A DNA stretch of 25,413 bases from CAZVJA01 sp964626885 (GTDB taxonomy: Bacteria; Planctomycetota; Planctomycetia; Planctomycetales; Planctomycetaceae), in the NCBI GenBank assembly GCA_964626885.1, contig CAZVJA010000061.1:1-25413 (forward strand), given 5' to 3'. Of the stretch, positions 15,745-23,790 are shown in pieces. Every line of letters starts with the position of its first letter. The first letter of the stretch is position 1. Position numbers and translations under genes: made by a program. Below the pieces are notes generated by a model, which did no database searches, was not told the origin of the DNA, and saw only the letters and a program-made list of their open reading frames with translations.

Positions 15745-17334
15745 CTACATCGCCGTGAAGTAATTCTCGACCGCGAAGTCGAATGCTTCCCCGGTCATCT
15801 TCTTCGCCTTCCGCTTGTAGGTGCAGAAATTCCGCACTTGCAGCAGCAGGTCGCGCGGATGGCAGGCCCGGAAACCGCGCCCCGCCTCGCGGTAATGTTT
15901 TTGAACCAGATAATCGACGGCCGACTTGTCGTAGGCAAAACCCATCGTCGGCGCGATCAGCTGAAAGATTCGATGGAACTGCTCCTCGGTCGGATCGGCC
16001 ACGTGAATCTTGTATGGAATTCGCCTCAGGAACGCCCCGTCCACCAGATCCTTCGGGTCGAGGTTCGTCGAGAAGATGATCAACTGATCGAACGGCACCT
16101 GAATCTTTTTTCCGGATGGAAGATTCAGGAAGTCGTATCGCTTTTCCAGAGGCACGATCCAGCGGTTGAGGAGCGCCTCCACCGGCATCACCTGTCGGCC
16201 GAAGTCGTCGATGACCAATGTGCCGCAGTTGCTCTTCAACTGCAGCGGCGCTTCGCAGACTTTCGTCTGCGGGTTCTGCGTAACTTCGAGCTCCTGCATC
16301 GTCAGTTCGCCGCCGGCGATGACCGTGGGCCGCAAAATCTGCACCCAACGTTTGTCGACGTCGGATTTCCGATTCCGATTGAAGATGTTGTCATCATTCC
16401 CTTCGTCGATCGCGTCATGAATGCCGGGATCGTAAAGGCGAATGATCTCTCCATCGACGCCGATCGCCCGGGGAATCCAGATTGTCGAACCGAAGCAGCG
16501 GGTGATCCGCTCGGCGATGCTCGTCTTGCCGTTCCCCGGCTCTCCGAACAGGAACATGCCGCGGGCCGAGTTCACCGCCGGTCCGAGCTTTTCGAGAATC
16601 TTTTCGTCGATTACAAGATCCGAGAAGCCCTCGCGGAGCGCCTCCTCGGACGCTTCCTGCTTGCAGATGCTCTGCTTCTCCATCGCGTCGAGATATTCGG
16701 ACAGCGAGACCGGCGCCGGGCCGAAATACGCACACTCCTCGGCGTACCGGCGTGCCCGTTCTTTGCCGTAATCGGTAATCGCGAACTCGTAGTCTCCCAT
16801 CTCGGCGGTGCCTTTGAAGACGACCACCTGCTCCTGCTTGAGCTGCTTGAGAATGGGATCGACAATCTGGAACGGCAGACGAATGCGGCTGGAAATCAGT
16901 CGTCCGGAGCCGTTCCCCTTTGCCAGCAGGAACTTCAGAACGAGTTTCTCGACCTCTTCCGCGTTCATCCCGGCATCGGCGAGCGTTTCGGGCGCTTTCG
17001 GCCGGAACGACTCTTCAACCTTCACTTCGGCTGACTCGTCCTCCAACAGAGCCGAGACTCGGTCGAACAACTCAGTGAGGCGTGCGTTGTTTTTGACGGC
17101 TTCACAATGCACCGGCTTGCGGGCGGATGTCCGGGGAATGTCCGCATCGTCATCGAGATTCGCATCGCCACTTCCCGAGGCCAGCGGGGATGTCGGCCCG
17201 TCGAGATCCGAGAAATCGAGCCCGGCCAGCGGATCAGATCCGTCGGCGGCAGCGTTCGGATGCAGAGTCACCTCACGGCCTTTAAGTGCCGCAAGAAACT
17301 CCGCGGGTGAGAGTTTCGATTCCGAATCGGCCAT
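15745..17334 (-). CDS. AAA+ ATPase with N-terminal winged-helix-like region
   Basis: This 529-residue protein begins with a low-complexity acidic linker (about 25-75). Residues 112-190 look like a helical/winged-helix module (LADAGMNAEEVEKLVLKFLL...DPILKQLKQEQVV). An AAA+ module follows: Walker A GEPGNGKT at 264-271, Walker B LVIDDFG at 373-379, sensor-1-like STN at 422-424 and an arginine-finger candidate in FLRRIPYK (435-442). The C-terminal part (460-529) is helical. I associate this architecture with planctomycete ATPases annotated as MoxR-like or simply ATP-binding, whose targets are unknown. The ATG at 17334 has no good ribosome site, but the first 25 residues (SPAEFLAALKGREVTLHP) look conserved and support it. 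It is divergent from the ribulokinase gene. Confidence 0.87.
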   Translation of the reverse strand: MADSESKLSPAEFLAALKGREVTLHPNAAADGSDPLAGLDFSDLDGPTSPLASGSGDANLDDDADIPRTSARKPVHCEAVKNNARLTELFDRVSALLEDESAEVKVEESFRPKAPETLADAGMNAEEVEKLVLKFLLAKGNGSGRLISSRIRLPFQIVDPILKQLKQEQVVVFKGTAEMGDYEFAITDYGKERARRYAEECAYFGPAPVSLSEYLDAMEKQSICKQEASEEALREGFSDLVIDEKILEKLGPAVNSARGMFLFGEPGNGKTSIAERITRCFGSTIWIPRAIGVDGEIIRLYDPGIHDAIDEGNDDNIFNRNRKSDVDKRWVQILRPTVIAGGELTMQELEVTQNPQTKVCEAPLQLKSNCGTLVIDDFGRQVMPVEALLNRWIVPLEKRYDFLNLPSGKKIQVPFDQLIIFSTNLDPKDLVDGAFLRRIPYKIHVADPTEEQFHRIFQLIAPTMGFAYDKSAVDYLVQKHYREAGRGFRACHPRDLLLQVRNFCTYKRKAKKMTGEAFDFAVENYFTAM

Positions 17335-17780
17335 GTGGGTGTCTTGGTGTCGGTACGGTGTCTATGCGAGGGTCATCATGGACGCCACGACCAATGCGAT
17401 TCCATCCGAAACAGCCGTTTCGGCACCAATCAAATCGCGGGCCGCAAGTCTCTACGTGTCCGGGACTTCGCATCGACCGGCCATTAACAATGCCCGACTC
17501 CCGCCGAACCTCTCGGCGCGGAATCCCGACGCTAAATCCTGGACTGAAAGCTAGATCACTCCGTATGGGGAGTCAAACAGCAGTCCTCACCCACGTTCTT
17601 TTTTGGAAACATTCCGCGTACGGCCGATCCGATCGTGAGCATCAGACCATAAGTCCCTCCCTTGCGGCCGGTTGCATGGGATCGTCAGGTTCGGCATATT
17701 CGTTACACACCACTTGATCCGCCGGCCATGTTCGCCGTGCGGCCCCCATTTCTGAGCCAATGCGACCTGTGGAGCTGTCC
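17335..17780. other. 446-nt divergent intergenic region, no gene seen
   Basis: This gap separates the AAA+ ATPase (minus) from the ribulokinase (plus) and should hold both promoters. I could not place -35/-10 boxes with confidence. A small hairpin (ACTCC/GGAGT) sits near 17560-17576. The short frames in the gap are Arg/Ser-rich with no ribosome sites, so I call no gene. Confidence 0.5.
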
Positions 17781-19403
17781 GTGACAAACAACCAGAAGAT
17801 CGCCCTGGGACTCGATTTCGGAACCGAATCGGTTCGGGCCCTGCTCGTCGACCTCGACGGAAACGAACGTGGCTCGGCCGTCTCGAAATACAAACATGGC
17901 CAATTGACTGAAACGCTCCCCGGAACCGGGGAAAAGCTCCCGGCCGAATTCGCACTGCAGCATCCCGCCGACTGGATTGAAAGCACCGGGATGGCGGTGC
18001 GCGAAGCACTTCAGAAGGCGAAACTCACCGGGCGGGAAGTGATCGGCATCGGCGTCGATTTCACCAGCTGCACGATGCTCCCCACCCGCGCCGACGGCAC
18101 CCCACTCTGCCTCACAGAGGAATTTCGCGCCGAAAAATACGCCTGGCCGAAATTGTGGAAACATCACGGCGCCCACACGCAGACCGAGAAGATCAACCAA
18201 CTCGCGCGGTCGCGGAAGGAAGCCTGGCTCGACCGCTACGGCGGGATCATCGGCCTGGAATGGTTCTTCCCCAAAGTGCTCGAAACTCTCGAAGCCGCAC
18301 CGAAAGTGTATGACGCCGCTGAAGTCTGGCTGGAAGCGGGCGACTGGTTTGTCTGGCAACTTGTGGGAGGAGGCGCGAAGGACTTGCCCCGCTCCACGTG
18401 CCAGGCGGGATACAAAGCGATGTGGAACAGCGCCGACGGCTATCCCTCGCGCGAATTCTTCGCGGCCCTCAACCCGAAGATGGCCGACGTTGTTGAGAAA
18501 AAAATGCCCGGCCGATTGCTCGCGCCGGGAGAAGCGGCGGGAGGACTTTCACGGCGAGCGGCAACGCTGCTCGGTCTCCCCGCCGACATTCCCGTCAGTG
18601 CCGCCACGATCGACGCGCACGCCGGTGTGCCGGGCGCTGGCGCTGCCGAGGCGGGAACGTTCGTGATGGTGCTGGGTACGAGCAGTTGTCACATGCTCAA
18701 CGCGGTCGATGAAAAAGCGGTGCCCGGAGTCGCGGGAGTAGTCGAAGGGGGCATCCTCCCGGGCTACTTCGGTTATGAAACCGGTCAGGCAGCGGTGGGA
18801 GACGCGTTCGACTGGTTGCGGCGGACCGTCGGCGAAGCGGACTTCAACTCGCTCACTGAAAAGGCAGCCGCCCTGCCTCCGGGCGCGGAAGGGGTGCGCT
18901 GTATCGACTGGTTCAACGGCTGCCGCACTCCGCTGATGGACGGTTCATTGCGCGGGGCTTTCTTGGGGATGTCGCTCGGGCATGGGTCCCATCATCTGTA
19001 TCGCGCCCTCTTGGAAGCGTCGGCATTTGGGCTCCGCTGGATCGTCGAGCTGCTGCGGGAACAGGGTGTGCCGGTCACGAAGTTCGTCGCGACCGGCGGC
19101 CTGCCGCATCACAATCCGCTCGTCGTGCAGATCTATGCGGACGTGCTGGGGGAAACGATTGCTGTCCATCCGTCCAAACAAGGGCCGGCACTCGGGGCAG
19201 CCATTCTGGGGGTGTTGGCCGCCGGCAAAGAGAAATCGGGCTTCGCCACCGCGGCGGAAGCGGTCACCGCCCTGGCGGGCGAGAAGCCGGGGGTCGCCGG
19301 GCGGGAATTGAAGCTCGTGAAACCCGACCCGCAAATGACCCGCAAATACGACGAAATTTACCGAGATTATCGCAAGCTGGCGGCAATGCTCGTATCATCG
19401 TAG
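17781..19403 (+). CDS. araB: L-ribulokinase-type FGGY carbohydrate kinase
   Basis: The 540-residue product is a full-length FGGY kinase: the phosphate-binding DFGTES motif at 12-17, a GVDFTSCTMLP block, and in the second domain VLGTSSCHMLN, YETGQAAVGDAFDWL and ATGGLPHHNPLVVQIYADVLG. The YE-x-GQ-x-AVGD-x-F wording and the length fit ribulokinase (ATP plus L-ribulose gives L-ribulose 5-phosphate) better than glycerol or xylulose kinases. The GTG at 17781 is chosen because GGAG lies 6 nt upstream (17771-17774); the ATG at 17760 would add seven residues but has no ribosome site. It is followed 280 nt later by an isomerase-fold gene, consistent with a sugar isomerisation-phosphorylation pair. The 4-epimerase that would complete arabinose catabolism is not in the window. 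The exact substrate is inferred. Confidence 0.9.
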   Translation: MTNNQKIALGLDFGTESVRALLVDLDGNERGSAVSKYKHGQLTETLPGTGEKLPAEFALQHPADWIESTGMAVREALQKAKLTGREVIGIGVDFTSCTMLPTRADGTPLCLTEEFRAEKYAWPKLWKHHGAHTQTEKINQLARSRKEAWLDRYGGIIGLEWFFPKVLETLEAAPKVYDAAEVWLEAGDWFVWQLVGGGAKDLPRSTCQAGYKAMWNSADGYPSREFFAALNPKMADVVEKKMPGRLLAPGEAAGGLSRRAATLLGLPADIPVSAATIDAHAGVPGAGAAEAGTFVMVLGTSSCHMLNAVDEKAVPGVAGVVEGGILPGYFGYETGQAAVGDAFDWLRRTVGEADFNSLTEKAAALPPGAEGVRCIDWFNGCRTPLMDGSLRGAFLGMSLGHGSHHLYRALLEASAFGLRWIVELLREQGVPVTKFVATGGLPHHNPLVVQIYADVLGETIAVHPSKQGPALGAAILGVLAAGKEKSGFATAAEAVTALAGEKPGVAGRELKLVKPDPQMTRKYDEIYRDYRKLAAMLVSS

Positions 19404-19408
19404 CGGCG

Positions 19409-19432
19409 AGCAGTCAGCATTAAGCAGTCAGC
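19409..19432. repeat. 14-bp-period direct repeat 5 nt past the ribulokinase stop
   Basis: AGCAGTCAGC (19409-19418), ATTA, then AGCAGTCAGC again (19423-19432), a perfect 10-mer pair. Orientation relative to the preceding gene and the 4-nt spacer match the copies after the ubiB-like and ATPase genes. A separate imperfect hairpin (CCGCGGAA/TTCCGTGG, 19479-19498) follows, with no T-tract after it. Confidence 0.6.
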
Positions 19433-19508
19433 CTCTCAACAAGTCAAACGAAGATCGGTATTCGACGGTTAACAACGTCCGCGGAAAAAATTCCGTGGGA
19501 TCCCAACA

Positions 19509-19654
19509 TTAAGAGGTGGCTTCAGAACTCTGTCTTTGGGAGGGCGACGGGGCACCGCCCGTGAGGGTGGTCCGCGGAGCCGCCATAACGAAAGACTTTC
19601 GGACGCAGCGGCTCGGCGGGAGCCTCGCCCTCCCGGTTTTGAAACTACCTGTAA
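19509..19654. repeat. Long-inverted-repeat element, copy 2 (146 bp)
   Basis: This matches the complement of copy 1 at 11616-11759. The right end, GGTTTTGAAACTACCTGTAA (19635-19654), is the well-preserved terminus; the left end (19509-19529) is more degenerate. The 44-nt core at 19576-19619 is about 85% identical by eye to the complement of 11669-11712. The GC-rich block (GGGCACCGCCC at 19550, GGGTGGTCCGC at 19565) is not inverted with the core, so it lies in the opposite arm from copy 1. The element ends 29 nt before the isomerase start codon, so it would form a large hairpin in that mRNA leader if transcribed from the kinase promoter. Confidence 0.85.
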
Positions 19655-19683
19655 TTCTTCTCTTACACCAGGAAACGACAATC

Positions 19684-21351
19684 ATGGCGAAGCGATCCAA
19701 ATCGAATGGCGAAAAGTCCAAGTCGCCCAAACTCAAGAAGAAGCAGATTTACCTCGTCGCCAGCGGCGACCTGCGGCTCTCGGCCAATCGCAATTGTTGG
19801 GCCGCACAAAAAGCGATGGAAGAGGCCCTGACCAAAGCGGTCGAGGCCGAAGGCTACGAAATCGTTCGCGCGCATCCTTATAAAGAGGACGAGCAGCACG
19901 GCTTCATCGGTTCGCAGCACGAAGGGATGACCGTTTTCCGCAACCTCGACCCCAAAGCCCCGCTCATCGTCGCGGAAGCGGTCTGGCAGTATTCGCATCA
20001 CGTGCTCAGCGGCCTGTGCACGCATCGTGGGCCGATCCTCACCGTTGCCAACTGGTCCGGCACTTGGCCGGGGCTGGTCGGCATGCTCAATCTCAACGGC
20101 TCCCTCACCAAGGCCGGAGTGAAGTATTCCACCCTTTGGAGTGAGGACTTCACCGACGATTATTTTCTCTCCCGGCTCCGCAAGTGGCTGCAGACCGGCA
20201 AATGCTCGCACAAGACCAAGCACGTCGTGCCGTTCAAAAACGTCAAAGCCGGCACAAAGGAACGCAAGCTCGGCCGTTCGCTGGCGGAACAGTTGCAGAC
20301 CGGTAAGGCGATCATGGGGGTTTTCGACGAAGGGTGCATGGGAATGTTCAACGCCATCATTCCCGATCATCTGCTGCACCCGACCGGAGTATTCAAAGAA
20401 CGGCTGAGCCAATCCGCGCTGTATTACGAAGGCACCCAGACAAAAGATGACGAGGCAGCCGCCGTGCGCCGCTGGATGGAAGACCGGGGGATGAAATTCC
20501 ACACCGGCCCCAACCATGCGGAACATCTCACCGACGAGCAAATCCTCGAACAGTGCAAGATGTACATCGCCGCTGTCCGCATCGCCGACGACTTCGGCTG
20601 CGACACGATCGGCATCCAGTATCAACAGGGATTGAAGGATTTGACCCCCGCGAGCGACCTCGTCGAAGGCACACTCAACAACACCGAGCGCCCGCCGGTG
20701 ACCAGCCGGGATGGAAAGCGTGTGCTCTTCGAAGGGGAGCCGCTGCCGCACTTCAACGAGGTCGACGAATGCGCCGGGCTCGATTCGCTGATGACCTACC
20801 GCGTGCACAAGGCGCTCAATCAGCCGGTCGAGAACACGCTGCACGACATCCGCTGGGGAGACGCCGACCGCTCGGGAACCACCGACGAATATGTCTGGGT
20901 CTTCCTCATCAGCGGTGCCGCTCCACCGGCGCACTTCGGTGGCTGGAAGAATGCCGACGGCCATCGCCAGCCGGGCATGTACTTCCCCAACGGCGGCAGC
21001 ACCCTGCGCGGCATCTCGAAGCCGGGCGAAATCGTCTGGTCGCGGATCTTCATCGAGAACGACCGCTTGAAGATGGATCTCGGCCGGGCGGAAGTGGTCG
21101 AACTTCCGAAGGAGGAAACCGAGCGCCGCTGGAACCTGACCACTTTCCAATGGCCGATCATGCACGCGGTGACTTACGGCGTCACGCGCGACCAGATGAT
21201 GGCCAGGCACAAAGCAAACCATATTCACGTGGCTTATGCGAACAGTGCCGCCGAAGCGGACAGCGCGATGCTTGCCAAAGCCGCGATGGCCGACGCGCTG
21301 GGGATGGAAGTGTCCCTCTGCGGCACGCGGAAGAACGGCAAGGGGTGGTGA
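19684..21351 (+). CDS. L-fucose/L-arabinose isomerase-fold protein
   Basis: The 555-residue product resembles the fucose/arabinose isomerase superfamily, which interconverts aldoses and ketoses with a divalent metal. Supporting blocks are KQIYLVASGDLRLSANRNCW near the N-terminus, PILTVANWSGTWPGLVGMLNLNG (about 117-139), a MGVFDEGCMGMFN block around Glu216, DDFGCDTIGIQYQQGLKDL (302-320) and a late HIH at 513-515 that could supply the metal-binding His. I cannot assign all ligands without an alignment. The first 20 residues are a Lys-rich extension. The ATG at 19684 is chosen because AGGA lies 10 nt upstream; frame upstream of it translates the repeat element and is not coding. The ribulokinase neighbour suggests that the product ketose is phosphorylated next. 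The exact sugar is unknown. Confidence 0.85.
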   Translation: MAKRSKSNGEKSKSPKLKKKQIYLVASGDLRLSANRNCWAAQKAMEEALTKAVEAEGYEIVRAHPYKEDEQHGFIGSQHEGMTVFRNLDPKAPLIVAEAVWQYSHHVLSGLCTHRGPILTVANWSGTWPGLVGMLNLNGSLTKAGVKYSTLWSEDFTDDYFLSRLRKWLQTGKCSHKTKHVVPFKNVKAGTKERKLGRSLAEQLQTGKAIMGVFDEGCMGMFNAIIPDHLLHPTGVFKERLSQSALYYEGTQTKDDEAAAVRRWMEDRGMKFHTGPNHAEHLTDEQILEQCKMYIAAVRIADDFGCDTIGIQYQQGLKDLTPASDLVEGTLNNTERPPVTSRDGKRVLFEGEPLPHFNEVDECAGLDSLMTYRVHKALNQPVENTLHDIRWGDADRSGTTDEYVWVFLISGAAPPAHFGGWKNADGHRQPGMYFPNGGSTLRGISKPGEIVWSRIFIENDRLKMDLGRAEVVELPKEETERRWNLTTFQWPIMHAVTYGVTRDQMMARHKANHIHVAYANSAAEADSAMLAKAAMADALGMEVSLCGTRKNGKGW

Positions 21352-21482
21352 GAAGGAACTCCGCCCATCTGCAAATCATGTGCAAACACCGCTTTAAGAA
21401 TTCTTCAGGGCGGAACCTGTTTGCTGCTTGCTTTTCCATTCAGCCGACGCCACGATAGCAGCGTCTTAACCGATTAGTCCGC

Positions 21483-21546
21483 TCAGCTTATTTAAGCTGA
21501 ATTTGTTTCCTCATCCTCAATCTCGACTTACCTCAATCTCGATTTA
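21483..21546. promoter_or_regulatory. Palindrome and 16-bp tandem duplication upstream of the PEP-CTERM gene
   Basis: TCAGCTTA and TAAGCTGA form an 8-bp inverted repeat with a 2-nt centre (21483-21500). It is followed by CCTCAATCTCGACTTA (21515-21530) directly repeated as CCTCAATCTCGATTTA (21531-21546), one mismatch. The duplication ends 10 nt before the ATG at 21557 and includes part of the AAGGG ribosome site region. These could be regulator sites for the exported protein, but no promoter is certain. Confidence 0.4.
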
Positions 21547-21556
21547 AGGGTGCCCA

Positions 21557-22387
21557 ATGAAGCGTCTAATTGCGGGTCTGCTGGCGCTTGCACTTTCACT
21601 CGCGGTCACGGGCCGTGCTCAAGCAGCACAGGTTCTGTATGGAGCTACGGGCTCCGGCGGTGCTCTTAGCACGCTTTACACCATTAACCCCTTAACGGGT
21701 GCAGGAACGGCAATCGGACCGGTTGGATACTCCATCACCGGTCTCGCGTTTGATCCCACGACCGGCATCCTCTACGGCGGAACATCGCGGGGATCGGGAA
21801 CTCACGGACTGATCACCATCAACCCTCTGACAGGTGCGGGAACCTTCGTCGGCCTGTATGGAACCGGATTTGAATCGATGGCGGACATCACCTTTGACGC
21901 CTCGGGCCAACTGTACGGCTTTCTGGAACCATCTTCGGACGATCTTTATAGAATCAACAAAGCGACCGGCGCGGCGACGCTCGTCGGCAACAGCCCGGGG
22001 AGCGCGGTAACCGGCTTGGCGTTCGATAACAGCGGGGTACTTTACCAGGAAGCCGCCGGAAACCTCTTCATCCTGAATCCGGTCACAGGCCTGGCAACCA
22101 CTTATGTCGGTTATGGAGGAAGAGTAGTCGGCATGGGAATGGACTTCGACGCCTCCAATACGCTCTACGCGCTGGAACGACTCGGAGGTGGTGCGACTGG
22201 CGCCCGCAATCTCGTCACGATTAACCTGACGAATGGTGCCGCGACAACCGTCGGCTCCACAATTGCAGGCCTCGACGCGCTCGCGTTTGCACCAGCTGCG
22301 GTTCCCGAACCTACGACTCTCGCACTGTTGTGCGTGAGCAGCCTCGGGTTCGTCGGCTACCGTCGCCGGCAGCGGACTGCAGCCTGA
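21557..22387 (+). CDS. PEP-CTERM exported protein with five beta-propeller-like repeats
   Basis: The 276-residue product has a Sec signal peptide (1-23, AQA) and a C-terminal PEP-CTERM sorting signal: VPEPTTLALL from residue 249, a hydrophobic helix and a basic YRRRQR end. By family knowledge it is processed by an exosortase encoded elsewhere. Between these lie five units of about 45 residues, each with an INP-x-TGA-x-T-x-VG segment (42-54, 87-99, 132-144, 172-185, 221-233) followed by a LAFD-x(2)-G-x-LYG segment (from 61, 109, 152, 193 and 240). This pattern suggests a small beta-propeller. Ligand and role are unknown; surface or matrix attachment is plausible. The ATG at 21557 has AAGGG upstream. 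A strong terminator follows. Confidence 0.9.
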   Translation: MKRLIAGLLALALSLAVTGRAQAAQVLYGATGSGGALSTLYTINPLTGAGTAIGPVGYSITGLAFDPTTGILYGGTSRGSGTHGLITINPLTGAGTFVGLYGTGFESMADITFDASGQLYGFLEPSSDDLYRINKATGAATLVGNSPGSAVTGLAFDNSGVLYQEAAGNLFILNPVTGLATTYVGYGGRVVGMGMDFDASNTLYALERLGGGATGARNLVTINLTNGAATTVGSTIAGLDALAFAPAAVPEPTTLALLCVSSLGFVGYRRRQRTAA

Positions 22388-22415
22388 CCAGGTCGCGAGT
22401 TTCGCGATAACGATC

Positions 22416-22452
22416 AACAGCCCGTCGGCGCGTTCCCGACGGGCTGTTTTTG
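22416..22452 (+). terminator. Rho-independent terminator of the PEP-CTERM gene
   Basis: A 13-bp perfect stem (22416-22428 with 22436-22448, AACAGCCCGTCGG) encloses a 7-nt loop and runs into a stretch of five T. It starts 28 nt after the stop codon. It is the only textbook intrinsic terminator I found in the window. Confidence 0.9.
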
Positions 22453-22648
22453 TACGCGGTCCATCATCCGGCAACCCTCTTCCACCGCTTAACACTGCGA
22501 AATCCGGGTAACCGCCGGCTCGTTGCAAACTCGGACGAACCCTCTAGAATGAATGGTCCGGCGGGTGTCACGCGCATCTCGATGCGCAACACGCCGCTGG
22601 TCCTCCAGAGTTGCCCGCCATTCATCCCCCGAGGGAGTTTTCAACGCC

Positions 22649-23749
22649 GTGTCCGCAGCAGACATCAACACTCTCAGCAAGCAAGCCCGCGAACGTCTCG
22701 ACGCCCATACCCGGGAATCGGTCGAGTGGCATTTCAATCCCGAGACCGGTTCCCCCTTCTGGCTTGAAAAAGCCAAGGGGTTCAACTTCGACCCGCGCAA
22801 AGACGTCAAATGCTTTGACGACCTGAAAAAATTCCCGCTGTTCGAAGACGAGTGGCTTCGCGGCGGACCGGTGCAGCGCTGGATTCCCAAAGGGCTCGCC
22901 GGCAAACCGGCCTATGTCTTCGAGACCGGCGGCACCACCGGCATCCCCAAGTCGCGCGTCGTCATTGACGACTTCCGCATCGACTACGAGAATTTCAGCG
23001 ACACCCTCCCAGACGAATACTTCCCCAAGGGAAGCAACTGGATGATGCTCGGCCCCTCCGGCCCGCGGCGATTGCGGCTGGCGGTCGAGCACCTCGCGCA
23101 ATATCGCGGCGGCATCTGCTTCTGTGTCGATCTTGATCCCCGCTGGGTCGTCAAGCTGCTCAAGAAGGGCAAAATCGCCGAGGTGAAGGAATACAGCGAC
23201 CACGTTATCGATCAGGGGATGACGATCCTCTCCGCCAAGCACGACATCAAGTGCATGTTTACCACGCCGAAGCTGCTGGAAGCGCTCGCCATGCGGCTCA
23301 TCAACGAAGGTTCGAGCATCGCGGAGACCGGCATCAAGGGAATCTTCTGCGGCGGCACCGAGTTCACCCCGCAGTGGTACCGCTTCGCCCGCGAGGAACT
23401 GCTGGGAGACGACGTCTACATCACCCCGACTTACGGCAACACGCTGATGGGTCTGGCCTGCGGCAAGCCGTATGACCCCGCCGACAACTACAAGATCACC
23501 TATTTCGCGCCGGAACCACGGGCGGTCATCGAAGTCGTCGATTTCAAGGATCAAACCAAAGTCGTCGATTACGGCCAGACCGGCCGCGTAAAGTTGTACA
23601 CAATGACCAAGGAACTCTTCATCCCCGGCTTCCTCGAGCGCGACGAGGGAGAGCGCGAAAAACCGCACGAGAAATACCCGTGGGACGGCGTCAGCGGAGT
23701 GCGGCCGTTCCATGAATTCGCCAAGACGACAACCGTCGGGGTGTATTAG
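22649..23749 (+). CDS. EhpF/PaaK-like AMP-forming adenylating enzyme (short ANL type)
   Basis: The 366-residue product has the ANL P-loop ETGGTTGIPK at 92-101, a downstream ITPTYGNTLMG block for adenine/substrate binding, and GRVKLYTMTKELFIPGFLERDEG near the end. These match phenylacetate-CoA-ligase and EhpF-type adenylating enzymes, which activate a carboxylate with ATP. Only about 30 residues follow ERDEG, so the usual mobile C-terminal lid domain of full ANL enzymes appears missing, as in short EhpF-like proteins. The GTG at 22649 is chosen because GAGGGAG lies 11 nt upstream; an ATG at 22553 adds an Arg-rich, unconvincing extension. The aldehyde-dehydrogenase-fold gene follows 243 nt downstream. 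The substrate acid is unknown. Confidence 0.83.
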   Translation: MSAADINTLSKQARERLDAHTRESVEWHFNPETGSPFWLEKAKGFNFDPRKDVKCFDDLKKFPLFEDEWLRGGPVQRWIPKGLAGKPAYVFETGGTTGIPKSRVVIDDFRIDYENFSDTLPDEYFPKGSNWMMLGPSGPRRLRLAVEHLAQYRGGICFCVDLDPRWVVKLLKKGKIAEVKEYSDHVIDQGMTILSAKHDIKCMFTTPKLLEALAMRLINEGSSIAETGIKGIFCGGTEFTPQWYRFAREELLGDDVYITPTYGNTLMGLACGKPYDPADNYKITYFAPEPRAVIEVVDFKDQTKVVDYGQTGRVKLYTMTKELFIPGFLERDEGEREKPHEKYPWDGVSGVRPFHEFAKTTTVGVY

Positions 23750-23790
23750 ATTCCGACGGGTGATTCGGAACAACGAGCTGTCGTGAAAGT

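Noticed and set aside
15490..17034. Long plus-strand open frame opposite the AAA+ ATPase and ubiB-like genes
   Set aside because: High-GC codon bias produces open antisense frames; the minus-strand proteins carry clear Walker and UbiB motifs, whereas this frame has none.
17541..17576. Single CTGAAAGCT-like word resembling the 14-bp-period post-stop motif
   Set aside because: Only one half is present and it is not next to a stop codon, so I did not count it as a fourth copy.
19479..19498. Hairpin with A-rich loop as a terminator of the ribulokinase gene
   Set aside because: The stem has a mismatch and no T-tract follows on the plus strand.
19516..19683. In-frame extension upstream of the isomerase gene
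   Set aside because: It translates the 146-bp repeat element, and the ATG at 19684 has a proper ribosome site.
19663..21228. 521-codon minus-strand frame opposite the isomerase gene
   Set aside because: No recognisable domain and no ribosome site; it is the complement of a well-supported coding gene.
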